Positions 6,792 through 13,774 of a stretch of DNA of 21,522 bases are shown here, piece after piece. The notes beneath the pieces were generated by a model. The model did no database searches, had not been told where the DNA came from, and saw only the letters and a program-made list of their open reading frames with translations. Position 1 is the stretch's first letter. Each line of letters starts with the position of its first letter. The stretch is from a virus, in IMG/VR virus record IMGVR_UViG_3300031857_001612, positions 1 through 21,522 of that record; one strand, written 5' to 3'. Position numbers and translations under genes: made by a program.

Positions 6792-7694
6792 TTACCCCAG
6801 AATGCTCTTGAGGAGGTTCAGCTTGCTTGCATCGCTGCTGAACAGGGATTTCGCTGCACCAGCAACGCCAAGAATGTCACCAGCCGTGCCAAGGAAGCCC
6901 TGACCAGGTGCAGTAGACGTTGTGGTCGAAGATGTCGTAGCCGGAACGCCAGCGATACCAGATTGCAGGATTTTAAGCTGCTCAACCGGGTAGCCACGCT
7001 GTGCGAGGAAGTCCTGATAAGCCAGGTCAAGGTTCTGCTGGGCCATCTGACGTTGCTGTTGGCCTGCACCCATGAGCATCTGCTGACGAGCCTGCTCTTG
7101 CGAGATCATCTGGTTGCTCAAGCCAGCCAACTGAGCGGCTCCAGCAAGCTGTTGTGTCGGAAGCTGCGAGGCCAAGCCAGCGGCCTGTCCGTAGCCCTGC
7201 TGATACAGGTTAGCCAGCGTCTGCTGCGTGTTCAAATCCTGCTCTGCTGCCAACTGGGCTTCGTAAACTCCACGGCGCTCGTTACCGAATGCACGGGATG
7301 AAGCAAGGCGGGCGCGAGTTTCTGCGTCACGCTCTGCACGAGACTGGGCCAAGCGGCGCATTGTGGCATCTACAACGCTCTCCTGATACGGAGACATGAA
7401 GCCTTGAACGTTTTGCTGGAACTGGGCGGGAGAGTAACCAGCGGCCTGCTGTGCGGCTGTAAGTGCCTGTGCAAGCTGTGGCTGGCCAATGCGGCTCGTA
7501 GCGGCCTGCTCTGCCATCTGGAAGGCTTGCTGCTCCTGAGGGCGGAACTGAGCAATCCGAGGCCCCATGTAAGCCTGATACGGGACTGACGCTACATTCT
7601 GTGCAGCGGAGAACCCACGGGTCATCAAGTCCTGAACAAATGGATTTAGCTGCTGCGTTGTCTGCTGTGTCGCAGTCTGACCGCCCTTAGACAT
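6792..7694 (-). CDS. Gln/Ala-rich phage structural protein, 300 aa
   Basis: The 300-residue protein is unusually rich in Gln and Ala and almost wholly helical in residues 20-240. It has Tyr/Gln patches (YQQGYGQAAGLASQLPTQQL, with RGYPVEQLKILQSGI at about 234-248) and a Ser/Thr spacer (SSTTTSTA). A short Gly-rich hydrophobic C-terminus follows (GTAGDILGVAGAAKSLF). I recall the 'YPxEQLxILQSG' plus C-terminal Gly/Ala helix pattern from internal/structural proteins of environmental podoviruses. No enzyme motif is seen. AAGGAG precedes ATG 7694 at good spacing. An ejection-protein or internal-core role is inferred. Confidence 0.68.
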   Translation of the reverse strand: MSKGGQTATQQTTQQLNPFVQDLMTRGFSAAQNVASVPYQAYMGPRIAQFRPQEQQAFQMAEQAATSRIGQPQLAQALTAAQQAAGYSPAQFQQNVQGFMSPYQESVVDATMRRLAQSRAERDAETRARLASSRAFGNERRGVYEAQLAAEQDLNTQQTLANLYQQGYGQAAGLASQLPTQQLAGAAQLAGLSNQMISQEQARQQMLMGAGQQQRQMAQQNLDLAYQDFLAQRGYPVEQLKILQSGIAGVPATTSSTTTSTAPGQGFLGTAGDILGVAGAAKSLFSSDASKLNLLKSILG

Positions 7695-7696
7695 AC

Positions 7697-8065
7697 TTAA
7701 AGCTCCTTAGCGATGGTGGTGCATACTTCTTTCCACCCATCTCGCTCGAAAATCCTTACCCAACCCCGTCTACCAGATATTGACATAGAATTACAGCCAA
7801 TAGTTTTAGCATACGCTCTTACAGACTTCTCCATTTCGAGAAGCTCTTCTAAGTCTCCACCAGCAAGGAATATGTGCATTACCTTGGTCTGGGGATATAT
7901 CTGTATCTCAGTTATGACTGCCGACTTGTCACCGGGCCAAAACTGAAAGTCACCTCTAACTACGCCATTCCAAATATCATCCAGTGTATGCGTGCCTTTG
8001 GTGTATTCTAATGCGTCTTCGATATACCTACGGCGCGCATGAAACTGTTCGTAAACTGGTATCAT
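7697..8065 (-). CDS. Small GNAT-like phage virion protein, 122 aa
   Basis: The 122-residue protein shows the pattern of a short GNAT-like family found beside podovirus structural genes: a helical N-terminus, DIWNGVVRGDFQFWPG, TEIQIYPQTKVMHIFLAGG, DLEELLEMEKSVRAYAKTIGC and the conserved SGRRGWVRIFERDGW. T7 internal protein gp13 is assigned a similar fold, so a virion or ejection role is plausible. The usual acetyl-CoA loop (Q/RxxGxG/A) is not obvious, so catalysis is doubtful. Its 3' neighbour starts two bases beyond its stop. Its own start overlaps the upstream stop in ATGA. Confidence 0.72.
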   Translation of the reverse strand: MIPVYEQFHARRRYIEDALEYTKGTHTLDDIWNGVVRGDFQFWPGDKSAVITEIQIYPQTKVMHIFLAGGDLEELLEMEKSVRAYAKTIGCNSMSISGRRGWVRIFERDGWKEVCTTIAKEL

Positions 8066-9174
8066 TGCTGAACCTGAGTAACCGCCACATGGGCTGTCGG
8101 AGCAGATGGAGCAAAAGCTGTGGCCGCTACGTTAGTTGGTTGCAAGCCAGTGTCATCCACCGCCCAGAATAGTTCCACATAGTCACCCGCAGCCAGCGAC
8201 ACGAAGTCATTGATAGCCAGAACCGTGTAGCCACCGCTATCTTTAAGCGAACCTACAGCCGTGCTTGAACCAATGTTTGTCGTGCCGTTCTTCTTCAGCC
8301 ACATCCACGCCGCTTTTGCGTTAGCGTTTGCAGACGAGAACTGAATGCGTGCAGCAAAGTTGTAGAGGCCGCTGTGGGCCACTGTCAGGCGCGTTGTAGG
8401 GCTTCCTGTGAGGGTAATCCCCTCGGTGATAACTGTCGTGTCCCACGCAAGCGCATATGCCGTATTGGCGGCTGCCGGGGTGATTGTCGTGTTCTTGGTA
8501 AACTGGCCGTTGTAGTATTGCTGCTCAATGGCTGGGCGGACGAATATCTCACCATCCGTAGTCCCAACCTTGAGGACAGCAGCAACGGGAACCACGTTGT
8601 CGGGCGCAGTTGGCTTGACGTTGGTAAATGCGCCAGCCGTAGTCGGTGATGCGTAGAGAACATCACCAACGCTAAATGCACTCGTGTTGATGCCGCGAAC
8701 GTGGCCGAATGTGGTGCAGTAACCAACTTCGCCACTGTCAGGTAGTTCGTGGGTAAGCACGCCGAGAATGTAGAGCGTAGGCGTGGAGCCGTCAGCCAGA
8801 TACTTTGACACCGACAGGACGTTGTTAGCACCCACTCCAGAGAAGCCGACAACAGTTCCGTTTGGCAGCGTTACGCCGGTCATGTTCTCTACGCGGGCGT
8901 AAACCTCTTGGCCGACCTGCTGGATAACGCCGTATTCCATGCCAATGTCGAGCGTGCCGTCATTTGTATTCCACGACAAAGAACCCTCAGCGGGCGTGTG
9001 GCTGTCAGTGGTAATGAAAGAGGCATCCGAGACAATCAGCTTGGCAGGCTGGTAAACACCTACGTCCTGCCCCTTTTCGTAAAGGGTGGCCGAATAAAGC
9101 TCGATAAGGCGGTTACGTTGCGCCTCATACGCAGGGTTATATGAGCCGGGAGGCGGCGGTAGCTTGAGTGTCAC
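8062..9174 (-). CDS. Virion structural protein with C-terminal C1q/TNF-like domain
   Basis: The start is GTG 9174, embedded in a GTGA overlap with the stop of the tail-hub gene. The 370-residue protein has a short helical N-terminus (1-45). A beta-rich region follows (about 60-215) with SLSWNTNDGTLDIGM, GYCTTFGHVRGINT and GEIFVRPA, a pattern I know from conserved structural proteins of podovirus-like phages. A C-terminal jelly-roll-like domain (about 220-370) includes ITLTGSPTTRLTVAHSGLYN, a C1q-like 'HSGLYNFAARIQFS' strand pair and GDYVELFWAVDD. Such trimeric domains occur on phage tail appendages and may bind the cell surface (inference). Confidence 0.75.
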   Translation of the reverse strand: MTLKLPPPPGSYNPAYEAQRNRLIELYSATLYEKGQDVGVYQPAKLIVSDASFITTDSHTPAEGSLSWNTNDGTLDIGMEYGVIQQVGQEVYARVENMTGVTLPNGTVVGFSGVGANNVLSVSKYLADGSTPTLYILGVLTHELPDSGEVGYCTTFGHVRGINTSAFSVGDVLYASPTTAGAFTNVKPTAPDNVVPVAAVLKVGTTDGEIFVRPAIEQQYYNGQFTKNTTITPAAANTAYALAWDTTVITEGITLTGSPTTRLTVAHSGLYNFAARIQFSSANANAKAAWMWLKKNGTTNIGSSTAVGSLKDSGGYTVLAINDFVSLAAGDYVELFWAVDDTGLQPTNVAATAFAPSAPTAHVAVTQVQQ

Positions 9175-10655
9175 CTACGGCCCCCAGCCACAGCGTTAAT
9201 CCTCTGCGTCCCTACACGCCAGTCTGTAGGCGTTGCAGACGTTGTAATACGCATCTTTACCTGACGACCATTAAACCGCAGCGATGTGGGCTGTGTAAGG
9301 CTGTAAGGCCCATAGGACGTTTCGTCGTCGTTCGGGTAGTAGCGTGTCTTGAAAGTGATAGTAACGCTACCCTGATTGCGCTCGTCAGGGATTAGCTCAT
9401 TAACATACATCACGTTGTCGCCGTTGCCGATCTGCACGGGGCCGCTTTCCACATAGGGAGATGCGCCAGAGTAGTTCAGGCCAACTTCGTGGTCGTAGAT
9501 GAAGCCATCCGTGCCAATCATGATTGGGTTGCGGAATACGCTGCGGTCTGTGCCTGCCGTGCGGGCAAGCGTGCCGATCGACCAATGGTTCTCAACATAA
9601 TCCCACGAGACGTAGCTGTCGTTCTCGTTAGAACCAGCAGACGGATAGAACCACCACACCTCGTTGTATTGCGCGTTGTTCACGGCATATACCTTAGAGA
9701 TTTGGTTCGTGTTGATGTTGTTGAAAACGTAGTCGTAAACGTCACAGGGAAGTGGCTTTACATAACCATCGTAAACGTGGAAGCCCTTCTGCCCCATCCA
9801 GACAGCCATGTTGTCGAGAACAGCCACAGAATTAGCAGAAGCCACGCCGCACGCACGGCCAGCAATTTCCGCCGAGTAGACGAACGGCTGTCCAACATAT
9901 GTTAGAACGTGCGCGTCGATGTCTGTCAGGATAAGGTTCTGGCCGCGAACGCGTTTGGCGGTGATAATCCGGCCTGATGTCTGAAGGATAATGCTTCCCG
10001 CCAAATTGGTAGATGATGGGGTCCAGATGGTGTTGTCTTCAAGGTCGGACCAAGCAACCTTACGGCCATCGCCTGAAGCGCCAAGCGCAAACAGCGAACG
10101 CTCGGCGGTGACAAGACAGCCGATGTTGTTGATGGGTGCGTTGGTGATGACAGCGGCCTTGGTCGGCGTAGAATAGTCGAGTTGCCATTCGTATAGCTTG
10201 CCGTCCGAAGTCGAACATCCAACAAGATACTCGCCCCAAGTGTCGAGCGACCATGTTGTTGCAGGCGTTACAGAACCAGTGTCAGGACGAGGTGTGCCGT
10301 AAAAGCCACCACTATAAGTGCCAATCCCGTAGCCAGCGCCCGTAGAAGCATCGTCAGAACCCGCTGTAAATCCAACAGGCGTAATATCTACCAGAACATT
10401 TGATTGAGTAACAGCATACAGCTTGGATGGCGTTCCAATCGCCATCAGACGCACGTTTCCGTTGGTCTTCCACGTTAGAAGCGAACGCGCCTTGCCCGTC
10501 AGTGCGGCGATGTTGCGCTTTTCCCACCCGCCAACAGGCTCCATTGAACCTTCTGTCCAGCGGACAAGGTTAGCGTCATACCAGCGCCCTGCGGACTGGA
10601 GTTCAGTGCCGCTACGATACACTCCGGGCGGTATAGAGAGTGGAATAAGGGCCAT
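9171..10655 (-). CDS. Tail hub / head-completion protein, P22 gp10-like
   Basis: The 494-residue protein starts MALIPLSIPPGVYRSGTE and has many repeated beta segments suggesting a propeller: LVRWTEGSMEPVGGW, KLYAVTQSNVLVDITPVGF, WGEYLVGCSTSDGKLYEW, and later AVWMGQKGFHVYDG and EVWWFYPSAGSNENDSYVSW. The combination of 'Y(R)sGTExqsxGRWxDxNLVRW', 'FvYSAEIAGRACGVAS(P/A)N' and 'WxGqkGFhxYDG' is characteristic of phage gp10-like packaged-DNA stabilisation/tail-hub proteins. These close the portal channel and form the short tail. This supports podovirus morphology. The gene begins two bases after the DUF6378 stop. Confidence 0.82.
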   Translation of the reverse strand: MALIPLSIPPGVYRSGTELQSAGRWYDANLVRWTEGSMEPVGGWEKRNIAALTGKARSLLTWKTNGNVRLMAIGTPSKLYAVTQSNVLVDITPVGFTAGSDDASTGAGYGIGTYSGGFYGTPRPDTGSVTPATTWSLDTWGEYLVGCSTSDGKLYEWQLDYSTPTKAAVITNAPINNIGCLVTAERSLFALGASGDGRKVAWSDLEDNTIWTPSSTNLAGSIILQTSGRIITAKRVRGQNLILTDIDAHVLTYVGQPFVYSAEIAGRACGVASANSVAVLDNMAVWMGQKGFHVYDGYVKPLPCDVYDYVFNNINTNQISKVYAVNNAQYNEVWWFYPSAGSNENDSYVSWDYVENHWSIGTLARTAGTDRSVFRNPIMIGTDGFIYDHEVGLNYSGASPYVESGPVQIGNGDNVMYVNELIPDERNQGSVTITFKTRYYPNDDETSYGPYSLTQPTSLRFNGRQVKMRITTSATPTDWRVGTQRINAVAGGRR

Positions 10656-10657
10656 AG

Positions 10658-10990
10658 CTACTCATCAAAGTCGTCGGGAGAGAACGTAAACACAATCTCT
10701 ATATCATCTTCTTCAGAGTTTTGCCATGCCTCTGCCATCAGAGCAGCGTAAGCAATTGCATCTTCAGAGCTATCTTGATGCCAGCCGGGTGATTGATGCT
10801 GCCGCGCAAGTTTCAAGAGTAGCATAAACAGCCATCCCTCCTGCTCACTTAGTATATTTCCCGTCAGCACGTTGAAAGCGGAGACTGTTGACCTCATGCT
10901 ACGCTCACCATCAGGTGTGTCGTATTCCTGCGCCCTTTCGAGCATCAGGTCTGCGGCCCTTTCTAAAAATTCAATTGCCGAGATTGTCAT
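10658..10990 (-). CDS. DUF6378-containing protein
   Basis: ATG 10990 (GGAG nine bases upstream) gives 110 residues; an ATG at 11041 would add 17 residues and increase overlap with the preceding gene to 71 bases. The body matches the DUF6378 pattern: LERAADLMLERAQEYDTPDG, ERSM...VSAFNVLTG, EGWLFMLLLKLARQHQSPGW, then EDAIAYAALMAEAW. The spacing of acidic residues recalls small all-alpha nucleotide-pyrophosphatase-like folds, but enzymatic activity is unproven. The C-terminus is very acidic (EEDDIEIVFTFSPDDFDE). It is encoded between a phosphoesterase and the tail hub in the late operon, an unexpected place for a metabolic protein. Confidence 0.75.
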   Translation of the reverse strand: MTISAIEFLERAADLMLERAQEYDTPDGERSMRSTVSAFNVLTGNILSEQEGWLFMLLLKLARQHQSPGWHQDSSEDAIAYAALMAEAWQNSEEDDIEIVFTFSPDDFDE

Positions 10991-11972
10991 TGCCACTTGC
11001 TCCGTCGAATACACATTGGCCTCGGAAATACGCTTTCCCATCTAGCACCTCGCATAATTCTGGAGGAAGAAGCACACCATCCTTGAAAGTTAGGACCGCA
11101 AATCCGGATGTGTGAGGAGAAGGGTTGTTCTCAGCGTAATCAAACTGAGGCCCGTGTGGCTCTGCAAGCGTTCCCGTGTCCACGCCATAGCGGCGACCAT
11201 TGTAGTCAGCCCAAGGCGTAACAGCCAAGCGGTGCAAGTGGCCTGTAACGATGCTCTTGCCGCTCTTCAGCGTGTTATTGTAGGCAGCGTGGATGCCGTT
11301 GTGGTAGCGATGTTTAATCATCACGTTATCGTTAACCATCAGCGACCATGCAAAGTCCCAGCGGTCAAACTTAGTGTCTAATCGCGCCAAAACGCCTTCA
11401 TATTCTGCCGCATTGGTTACAAGCATACGGTCAAACCGCATATCGTGGTTGCCAACGTTCCAGAATGTCGCACAGCCTTTCGGAAGCAACATCTCAATGT
11501 CAGCCATGTTTTCCTGACAGACTTCAAGCTCTTCTTTGACGCTTGGCAAATCAGCCCAGCCCATAGGAGCGTGGCGAGACACCCGTGCGCCGTCGAAGAT
11601 GTCACCATTAGCCACAACAGCGCGGGGCTTTAGTTCCTTGATGATAACGTGCAGGGCTTCGTGGGCTACAGTGCGCTCTTGATAAGGCCACCAGTGAGCG
11701 TCTGAGAATACGATGATGTTTCCCGTATCTACAGAAATGTCGTTCTGGTTCTTGTAGGCGCGGCCAACGTCATCGCGGGACCACTTCCCATGCGTGCCAG
11801 TGTTTCCGCGTGGCTTGCTTTGCAGAAATACACCATTTTCTGCGAGTTGCTCACGCCGCTTGTAGATTAGGCGCTCGTCAAGTCCTGTTTGTTCAGCCAT
11901 GCGGCGAGGGCTGCCATTAGCCTTAGCCCAAGCCTGTATAAATTCAGCGTCTGAAATAATGGGTGTAGGCAT
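10971..11972 (-). CDS. Metallophosphoesterase with N-terminal helix-turn-helix
   Basis: The 333-residue protein has a calcineurin-like phosphoesterase domain (about 84-310) with the full metal-ligand series: D91 and H93 (FSDAHWW), D124 (NGDIFD), N175-H176-D177 (VGNHDMR), H221/H224 (KHRYH) and H245/H247 (TGHLHR). Residues 6-45 (DAEFIQAWAKANGSPRRMAE, then LDERLIYKRREQL) resemble a helix-turn-helix. Such HTH-MPE proteins recur in phages, and their substrate (nucleic acid or nucleotide) is unsettled. The SD-like AGGGGG is four bases before ATG 11972. Placement inside the late operon, between the lysis and tail-hub genes, suggests it is made late and perhaps packaged (inference). Confidence 0.85.
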   Translation of the reverse strand: MPTPIISDAEFIQAWAKANGSPRRMAEQTGLDERLIYKRREQLAENGVFLQSKPRGNTGTHGKWSRDDVGRAYKNQNDISVDTGNIIVFSDAHWWPYQERTVAHEALHVIIKELKPRAVVANGDIFDGARVSRHAPMGWADLPSVKEELEVCQENMADIEMLLPKGCATFWNVGNHDMRFDRMLVTNAAEYEGVLARLDTKFDRWDFAWSLMVNDNVMIKHRYHNGIHAAYNNTLKSGKSIVTGHLHRLAVTPWADYNGRRYGVDTGTLAEPHGPQFDYAENNPSPHTSGFAVLTFKDGVLLPPELCEVLDGKAYFRGQCVFDGASGNDNLGN

Positions 11973-11981
11973 AAAGCCCCC

Positions 11982-12158
11982 TTACGACAAATACTGCGCA
12001 ATTGCCCCCAACAACGCAGCAGCCGCCGCAACAACAGCGGCAATCTTAGCTTTCTTCGACGTTTGAGCAGAAGTTGTATTAATTGGCAATGTTTTGCCAA
12101 TTACACCTTTATCAGACAGGCTTGCGGCAAGCGTCTTCAGTAAGTTCTTAATATCCAT
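11982..12158 (-). CDS. Small membrane protein, 58 aa (holin candidate)
   Basis: ATG 12158 is preceded by a near-perfect GGAGG five bases upstream and the frame ends at TAA 11982. The 58 residues divide into a soluble N-terminus (MDIKNLLKTLAASLSDKGVI...), a basic patch SKKAKIA (35-40) and one strongly hydrophobic Ala/Val/Leu helix (about 40-57) ending AIAQYLS. A single C-terminal transmembrane helix and location immediately downstream of Rz/Rz1 fit a lysis accessory or small holin, but nothing proves this. The phosphoesterase gene begins nine bases later. No homologous family is recognised. Confidence 0.7.
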   Translation of the reverse strand: MDIKNLLKTLAASLSDKGVIGKTLPINTTSAQTSKKAKIAAVVAAAAALLGAIAQYLS

Positions 12159-12167
12159 AGTAACCTC

Positions 12168-12488
12168 CTATTTGGCCTTCAGGGCTTCCTGCCATGCCTC
12201 TATGACAAGGCGATGTTTGGTTTTGCAGTCACCAAACGCTTCGATAAGTCCCTTTTCCCACAGCGCACGCTCTGGGTCTAAAAGTGGCTTAGGCGGCTCA
12301 CTCAGGTTTTTGCACGGCGCTGACAGGTTTGCCGGAGGAGCCGGGAGTGTCTGTATCACGGATGCTTTCGACGAGCAGGCTGACAACGCCATCAGGAGGA
12401 GCAGGGCAATCAGCGGGAGGAGCCGGGATGTCTTTGTAAATTTCCCGTATAGTGTTGGTCCGCTCAACAGATGTAACTTCTGCTGCAT
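12168..12488 (-). CDS. Rz1-like outer-membrane lipoprotein (o-spanin)
   Basis: The product has a short basic N-terminus, a hydrophobic stretch RLLPLIALLLLMALSAC and a lipobox (LSAC). The lipidated Cys is residue 38 from ATG 12488. A Pro-rich segment follows (TLPAPPANLSAPCKNLSEPP), as in Rz1 proteins. ATG 12488 is chosen because GAGG lies nine bases upstream; ATGs at 12503 and 12524 are in frame and possible. The gene begins inside the Rz gene in another frame and runs 130 bases beyond it. With Rz it would span the periplasm and fuse the inner and outer membranes at lysis. At about 106 aa it is longer than lambda Rz1, with an added helical C-terminus. Confidence 0.82.
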   Translation of the reverse strand: MQQKLHLLSGPTLYGKFTKTSRLLPLIALLLLMALSACSSKASVIQTLPAPPANLSAPCKNLSEPPKPLLDPERALWEKGLIEAFGDCKTKHRLVIEAWQEALKAK

Positions 12489-12675
12489 TTCGCGCTTCCT
12501 CATATTGGACTGACTTGCCGTCAATCACCTTCTGCATGACGACACGTTGCTTCTCAGCCTTTTCCAACGCCTTTGCGTATGCCGCGTCACATTGCCAATC
12601 TTTGACTTTGTAACCGCCAATGAAGCCGACCAGAATAAGGCCGCCCATGACGTAAGGCGTTGGAATGCCGAGCAT
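12298..12675 (-). CDS. Rz-like inner-membrane spanin (i-spanin)
   Basis: The 125-residue protein begins with one N-terminal transmembrane helix (about residues 8-24, YVMGGLILVGFIGGYKV). A charged coiled-coil periplasmic part follows (AYAKALEKAEKQRVVMQKVI ... ARNAAEVTSVERTNTIREIY), and the tail is Pro-rich with one Cys (DIPAPPADCPAPPDG). This is the layout of Rz-type spanins. The start overlaps the endolysin stop (TAATG). The Rz1-like lipoprotein is encoded in an overlapping frame across its second half. Presence of spanins shows that the host is Gram-negative. Confidence 0.85.
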   Translation of the reverse strand: MLGIPTPYVMGGLILVGFIGGYKVKDWQCDAAYAKALEKAEKQRVVMQKVIDGKSVQYEEARNAAEVTSVERTNTIREIYKDIPAPPADCPAPPDGVVSLLVESIRDTDTPGSSGKPVSAVQKPE

Positions 12676-13286
12676 TATAGCCAGCCTGCGTATTTACGGG
12701 TCTTCATCTTGCGGTCATCCAAGCCATGCGTGCCACCATTAATGCGCTTTGTAAGGGCCAAAATGGCAGCATCGTTAATGCCTTGGTCGCAGATGCCCCA
12801 CAGCTTGTTTTTGTCAAAGAACCAAAGGGCGCTTTCAAAGCAAAGCTCACCAGCCACCAGATCAGGGTTATCCATCACATCAGGGCGGCCAATGTAGTTA
12901 GCAAACGCCTGATAGTTAGACTTGCCTGTCAGTTGGAGCGCGCCGCGTCCTCGAAACTTCCATCCGTCTCCGCTTCCCTCGTCCCCATTGCCCATGCGAT
13001 TTGCATAGACACGATTGGCAATCTTCTGCGGTTGACGTTCGTAGGCTTTAGCCAGAGCATCAGTCGGGAAATACTTGCCGAAAATACCCCGCAGACCTTT
13101 CGCACCATAGTTCAGGTTCTCCGAAAACGCCTTGAAGTTGCCGCTCTCATGTGCCGTCTGGGCAAAGAAGTGTGCAGCGCGGTTCTTGTTTAGCTTGTAG
13201 AAGGCCGCAGCAGCCTTGAGCGTGCCAGGGCCGAAAGCGCCATCAGCGGTTACGCCGATTTTCTGTTGAAGGTTTGCGAGGCTCAT
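12675..13286 (-). CDS. GH19-family endolysin
   Basis: The start is ATG 13286 (GGAG nine bases upstream; ATGA overlap with the preceding stop), not a TTG 18 bases earlier, giving 203 residues. The GH19 chitinase/lysozyme fold is clear: AHFFAQTAHESGNFKAFSEN with the general acid Glu47 and Glu56 as probable second carboxylate, then YANRMGNGDEGSGDGWKFRG and the hallmark FRGRGALQLTGKSNY (about 111-125). The C-terminus is INGGTHGLDDRK. Phage GH19 enzymes cut the glycan of peptidoglycan. There is no signal peptide or SAR anchor, so it needs a holin to reach the periplasm. Residues 1-30 resemble a short peptidoglycan-binding-type helix pair. Confidence 0.9.
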   Translation of the reverse strand: MSLANLQQKIGVTADGAFGPGTLKAAAAFYKLNKNRAAHFFAQTAHESGNFKAFSENLNYGAKGLRGIFGKYFPTDALAKAYERQPQKIANRVYANRMGNGDEGSGDGWKFRGRGALQLTGKSNYQAFANYIGRPDVMDNPDLVAGELCFESALWFFDKNKLWGICDQGINDAAILALTKRINGGTHGLDDRKMKTRKYAGWL

Positions 13287-13774
13287 CGTCCAGCACTCCG
13301 CCAATCAGGGAAGTCATTCTCGTCAACCACGCCATCGCCATTGGCATCATAACGCAAGTCGTTACGATACTTCTCCCACGGGGCCATATCGTCGTCGTCA
13401 TCGTCGTCAGCCAGGTCCAGCTCTTCTTGGACAGGTGCTGCCATAGGGGCTGGCGGAGGCGCTACAGGCTCAGGAGCGGGTTCAGGCTCCATAGGAGCAG
13501 GCTCAACAGGCTTTTCGTCACGAGCGTTAGCATTGAGGCTCAGACCGCCCAGCAGACCGACAAACGCACCAATGATGGTCTGGAAGGCCGGATTAATCAT
13601 ATCCAGCACAGCCGTGCTATCTACGATGTCATTCGGCATAAACAAGCCAACAACCAGCGCCAGCACGACAACCAGAATGACTGTCGAGAGCGTTACAACA
13701 GCAGTGCGGATCGTGAACTCAATCGTGTCCTCGATACCTTCCTGCTTACTTTCAAATTTATCCCAGAAACTCAT
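13283..13774 (-). CDS. Two-helix membrane protein with acidic tail and EF-hand (holin candidate)
   Basis: The 163-residue protein has two predicted membrane helices (about 21-45, RTAVVTLSTVILVVVLALVV, and about 62-80, AFQTIIGAFVGLLGGLSL). A Pro/Glu-rich linker (86-119), a run of seven Asp (123-129) and a C-terminal segment with the canonical EF-hand loop DANGDGVVDEND (143-154) follow. The loop has Asp/Asn at positions 1, 3, 5, 9 and 12. A holin-like role is suggested by two helices and a position directly before the endolysin gene. The acidic and EF-hand tail is not usual in holins and may bind Ca2+. The start has GGGAGG upstream and an ATGA overlap with the preceding gene. Confidence 0.75.
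   Translation of the reverse strand: MSFWDKFESKQEGIEDTIEFTIRTAVVTLSTVILVVVLALVVGLFMPNDIVDSTAVLDMINPAFQTIIGAFVGLLGGLSLNANARDEKPVEPAPMEPEPAPEPVAPPPAPMAAPVQEELDLADDDDDDDMAPWEKYRNDLRYDANGDGVVDENDFPDWRSAGR

Noticed and set aside
13287-13304. TTG-started extension of the GH19 endolysin
   Set aside because: ATG 13286 has GGAG at proper distance and an ATGA overlap with the preceding gene. The extension adds six residues that carry no recognisable motif.
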